A DNA stretch of 64,000 nt from Paenibacillus timonensis (GTDB lineage: Bacteria > Bacillota > Bacilli > Paenibacillales > Paenibacillaceae), in NCBI RefSeq assembly GCF_009725205.1, contig NZ_WNZY01000002.1, positions 186,001 through 250,000 on the forward strand, given 5' to 3'. A program made the translations under genes and the position numbers. Every line of letters starts with the position of its first letter. The first letter of the stretch is position 1. Below, piece by piece: positions 62,032-64,000 of this stretch. The notes below the pieces were generated by a model. It did no database searches. It was not told the DNA's origin and was given only the letters and a program-made list of their open reading frames with translations.

Positions 62032-63672
62032 ATGGGCAAAAAGTTTACCTGGATCCTGGTTTCGATGATCATTGTAGGTTTATTGTCAGGTTGTACGGGC
62101 GGAAGCGGCAAGAACGCCAATTCGAACAAGGGCTCGGACGAGTCAAGCCCTTCCGCGAATCAGAGCGCGGACGGTAAGTACGCTGACTATTCGGCCGGTT
62201 TTCCTGAGAAGGTCACGCTTGAGCTTCCTGTTTATGAAAGGGCTTTCGAGGGCTGGAATGTCACCGATAACTACTACACGCGCTGGATTCAGCAGGAATT
62301 TGGCGACAAGCATAACGTCACCGTGAAGTTCATCCCGATCACCCGCAGCAATGAGGTAACGGATTATGAGCAACTGTTGGCATCGCATAAGGCACCGGAT
62401 ATTATTTACCATTATGATATGCCTCAGGCTTTGGCCTACTATGGGGAAGGCGTGATGCAGGAGCTGGATTTGGACGAAATTGCCCATTACGCACCGACCT
62501 ATTGGAAAACGATGGGGGACACCATAAAACAGTATGGGGCGGTCGACAAGAAAAACGTGTTTTTCTTCGGCGAGCGTCCAAGCCTGGACAGCTTCACGAC
62601 GCTGATCCGCAAGGATTGGGTAGAGAAGGTGGGCATGAAGATGGAGGATCTCACCTCCCTGGAGAAATATAACGAGCTGCTGGCCAAGTGGAAGGAAGCG
62701 AGCCTGGGTGCCGGCGGTGAAACGTTAAAAAAGAACAACTACACGTTTAATTACGCGTTCCGCGACTGGCCGATCGACGAGAAATACCGCGCGTTGTATT
62801 CCGACTTGGGCGTGGCGGATCTGACTACCGCTGATACGGAGCGTTACCTGCGTAACCTGAACTATCAATATAACAACGGCTTGATCGATAAGGAATTCTA
62901 TCTGCGCGATGATGAGAACAAGGCCAAGGCAGAATTTGTGGCAGGCAAAACCGGGACCTTTAGCTTCTATCTCTCCAGCAATACCGACGTGATCACCTCG
63001 ACGCTGAAGAACAATCCGGATGCGGAATTTGCTGTGCTGGATGCTCAAGCCGGCGTGCCGGAGGGGCGGAAGCCGCAGGGACGCGCTTACTGGCCCTTCG
63101 GGATGATCATGGGCATCAATTATGAGTCCAGCGAGATGGAACGCGCCGCCGTGTGGATGTACCTGGAATGGATGAGCCAGCCGGAGAATCTGTTCTTCCT
63201 GCAAAACGGGGTTGAGGGCGAGAACTATACGCTGGATGCCGATGGCATCGCCGTGAAAAACGCGGATTTTAAAGGAGATTCCGTCCTCTCTCAGAACAAC
63301 AACAAGGACTACTGGTGCCTCGTTGTCGAAACCGTGAAATACGATGATCCGAAGAAAATGCGGGAAGCCTATTTGCGCAGCATGTCGCCACCGGGATATG
63401 AGAATTTGGCTAAAGACTCCTTGGCTTTCTACGATAAGTATGCGGAATTCCGTACGCCGGATGCCCTGTACAGTGTGGTGCTCGAGAAAGTGAATGAATA
63501 TAAGGCCGATCTGAATTCGCTGTTCCAGGAGTTGTATGTCAAGATCGCGATTGCGTCGGAGAGCGAGTTCGATGCTACGTACGAAGCGGCCAAGAAAACG
63601 TATCTAGATGCGGGGTATCAGGAAGTTCTCGACGAGAAGCAAGAAGCAATCGATGCCGGGAACTACAAATAG
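62032..63672 (+). CDS. Extracellular solute-binding lipoprotein
   Basis: A 546-residue binding protein. The signal peptide ends in lipobox LSGC (Cys about residue 22), followed by a Gly/Ser/Asn-rich linker. The mature part opens VTLELPVYERAFEGWNVTDN and has NVTVKFIPITRSNEVTDYEQ, typical of large LplA/YtcQ-type proteins. AGGGGGAA precedes the ATG. By context it binds oligogalacturonide or rhamnogalacturonan fragments. Confidence 0.92.
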   Translation: MGKKFTWILVSMIIVGLLSGCTGGSGKNANSNKGSDESSPSANQSADGKYADYSAGFPEKVTLELPVYERAFEGWNVTDNYYTRWIQQEFGDKHNVTVKFIPITRSNEVTDYEQLLASHKAPDIIYHYDMPQALAYYGEGVMQELDLDEIAHYAPTYWKTMGDTIKQYGAVDKKNVFFFGERPSLDSFTTLIRKDWVEKVGMKMEDLTSLEKYNELLAKWKEASLGAGGETLKKNNYTFNYAFRDWPIDEKYRALYSDLGVADLTTADTERYLRNLNYQYNNGLIDKEFYLRDDENKAKAEFVAGKTGTFSFYLSSNTDVITSTLKNNPDAEFAVLDAQAGVPEGRKPQGRAYWPFGMIMGINYESSEMERAAVWMYLEWMSQPENLFFLQNGVEGENYTLDADGIAVKNADFKGDSVLSQNNNKDYWCLVVETVKYDDPKKMREAYLRSMSPPGYENLAKDSLAFYDKYAEFRTPDALYSVVLEKVNEYKADLNSLFQELYVKIAIASESEFDATYEAAKKTYLDAGYQEVLDEKQEAIDAGNYK

Positions 63673-63697
63673 AGTCCAGGGCGAGGAGGATGGAGAG

Positions 63698-64000
63698 ATG
63701 TTGAAGCTGAACACGGCCCCTTCCGAACTGAAGCCGATTATCGAACGCGTTGCGGAGTATACTTTCGGGATGGATCTGACCTGGGATTGGCCATGCGGCG
63801 TGGCTTATTACGGGATCAGCCGGGCGTTTGAAGCGACCGGGGAACCGGCCTATGTGGAGCGGATGGTTCAATGGTGCGAGGAGTACATCGAGGCTGGGCT
63901 CCCGGTCTGGACGGTAAATGCTTGCGCGATGGGACATATGTTGCTCACGCTGTATGAACAAACGAAGGAGCAGAAATATCTCGACCTGATCCTGAGCAAA
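63698..64000 (+). CDS. Glycoside hydrolase family 105 (unsaturated rhamnogalacturonyl hydrolase-like), 5' part
   Basis: The first 101 codons of a gene that runs off the window. The opening helices match the (alpha/alpha)6 barrel of GH105/GH88 enzymes such as YteR: WDWPCGVAYYGISRAFEATG, then WCEEYIEAGLPVWTVNACAM. These enzymes remove the unsaturated uronic acid left by rhamnogalacturonan lyases, in the cytoplasm. GGAGAG precedes the ATG. It is the fourth gene of the transporter operon. Confidence 0.85.
   Translation, partial: MLKLNTAPSELKPIIERVAEYTFGMDLTWDWPCGVAYYGISRAFEATGEPAYVERMVQWCEEYIEAGLPVWTVNACAMGHMLLTLYEQTKEQKYLDLILSK

Overview
The window looks like a chromosomal segment of a Paenibacillus-type Firmicute (order Bacillales, moderate-to-high GC). 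The indications are LplB/YtcP-type sugar permeases with separate lipoprotein binding proteins, YesM/YesN and YesS/RhgR-type regulators, strong Gram-positive ribosome binding sites with frequent TTG/GTG starts, the Bacillales proteins YqzE, YqhG and YqhH, a CwlD-like amidase, and operators resembling CcpA cre, PhoP and NrdR boxes. The species call is an inference.

Layout. 1-4.6 kb: end of a sugar ABC operon (binding protein, two permeases) facing a GH4 alpha-galactosidase and its divergent AraC regulator. 4.9-8.4 kb: ROK regulator, tRNA-Leu(CAG), a 2-hydroxyacid dehydrogenase homologue with substituted catalytic residues, and an aldo/keto reductase. 8.5-18 kb: a 200-bp palindromic repeat and core genes (CmpB-like membrane protein, divergent polysaccharide deacetylase, CwlD-like amidase, YqzE, a MocR/EamA pair with a direct-repeat operator, an exported unknown protein, YqhG, YqhH). 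18.5-21.3 kb: B12-dependent ribonucleotide reductase behind an NrdR box. 21.4-23.7 kb: AT-rich patch with an HxlR regulator, a truncated F420-type oxidoreductase, a QorB-like reductase, a perfect palindrome and an IS256-family relic.

24.2-30 kb: LplB/YtcP permeases, binding protein and two Gfo/Idh/MocA oxidoreductases. 30.1-40.5 kb: an apparent sugar-acid locus with GntR-FCD and AraC regulators, RraA-like protein, Ugp-type transporter, mannonate dehydratase, enolase-superfamily dehydratase and two SDRs, one with a degenerate cofactor loop. 40.7-44.1 kb: RCC1-like repeat protein, then an eroded stretch with an arsC pseudogene, a small lipoprotein, a secreted S1 protease and an unrecognised broken gene. 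44.2-45.5 kb: alkaline phosphatase behind a PhoP-box array.

45.6-57.4 kb: a polysaccharide locus with esterase, GH43, a GH-A-type hydrolase with an apparent -1 frameshift, LplB/YtcP/binding protein and a YesM/YesN-type two-component system. 57.6-64 kb: a membrane-bound AraC regulator of the RhgR/YesS type, permeases, binding protein and the start of a GH105 unsaturated glycuronyl hydrolase, which suggests rhamnogalacturonan use.

The genes amount to five sugar importers with local enzymes and local regulators. None of the five carries an ATPase gene here, so a shared MsmX-like ATPase elsewhere is inferred. Several operons have cre-like sites, implying CcpA control, and three promoters carry 19-21 bp direct repeats typical of AraC-family binding.
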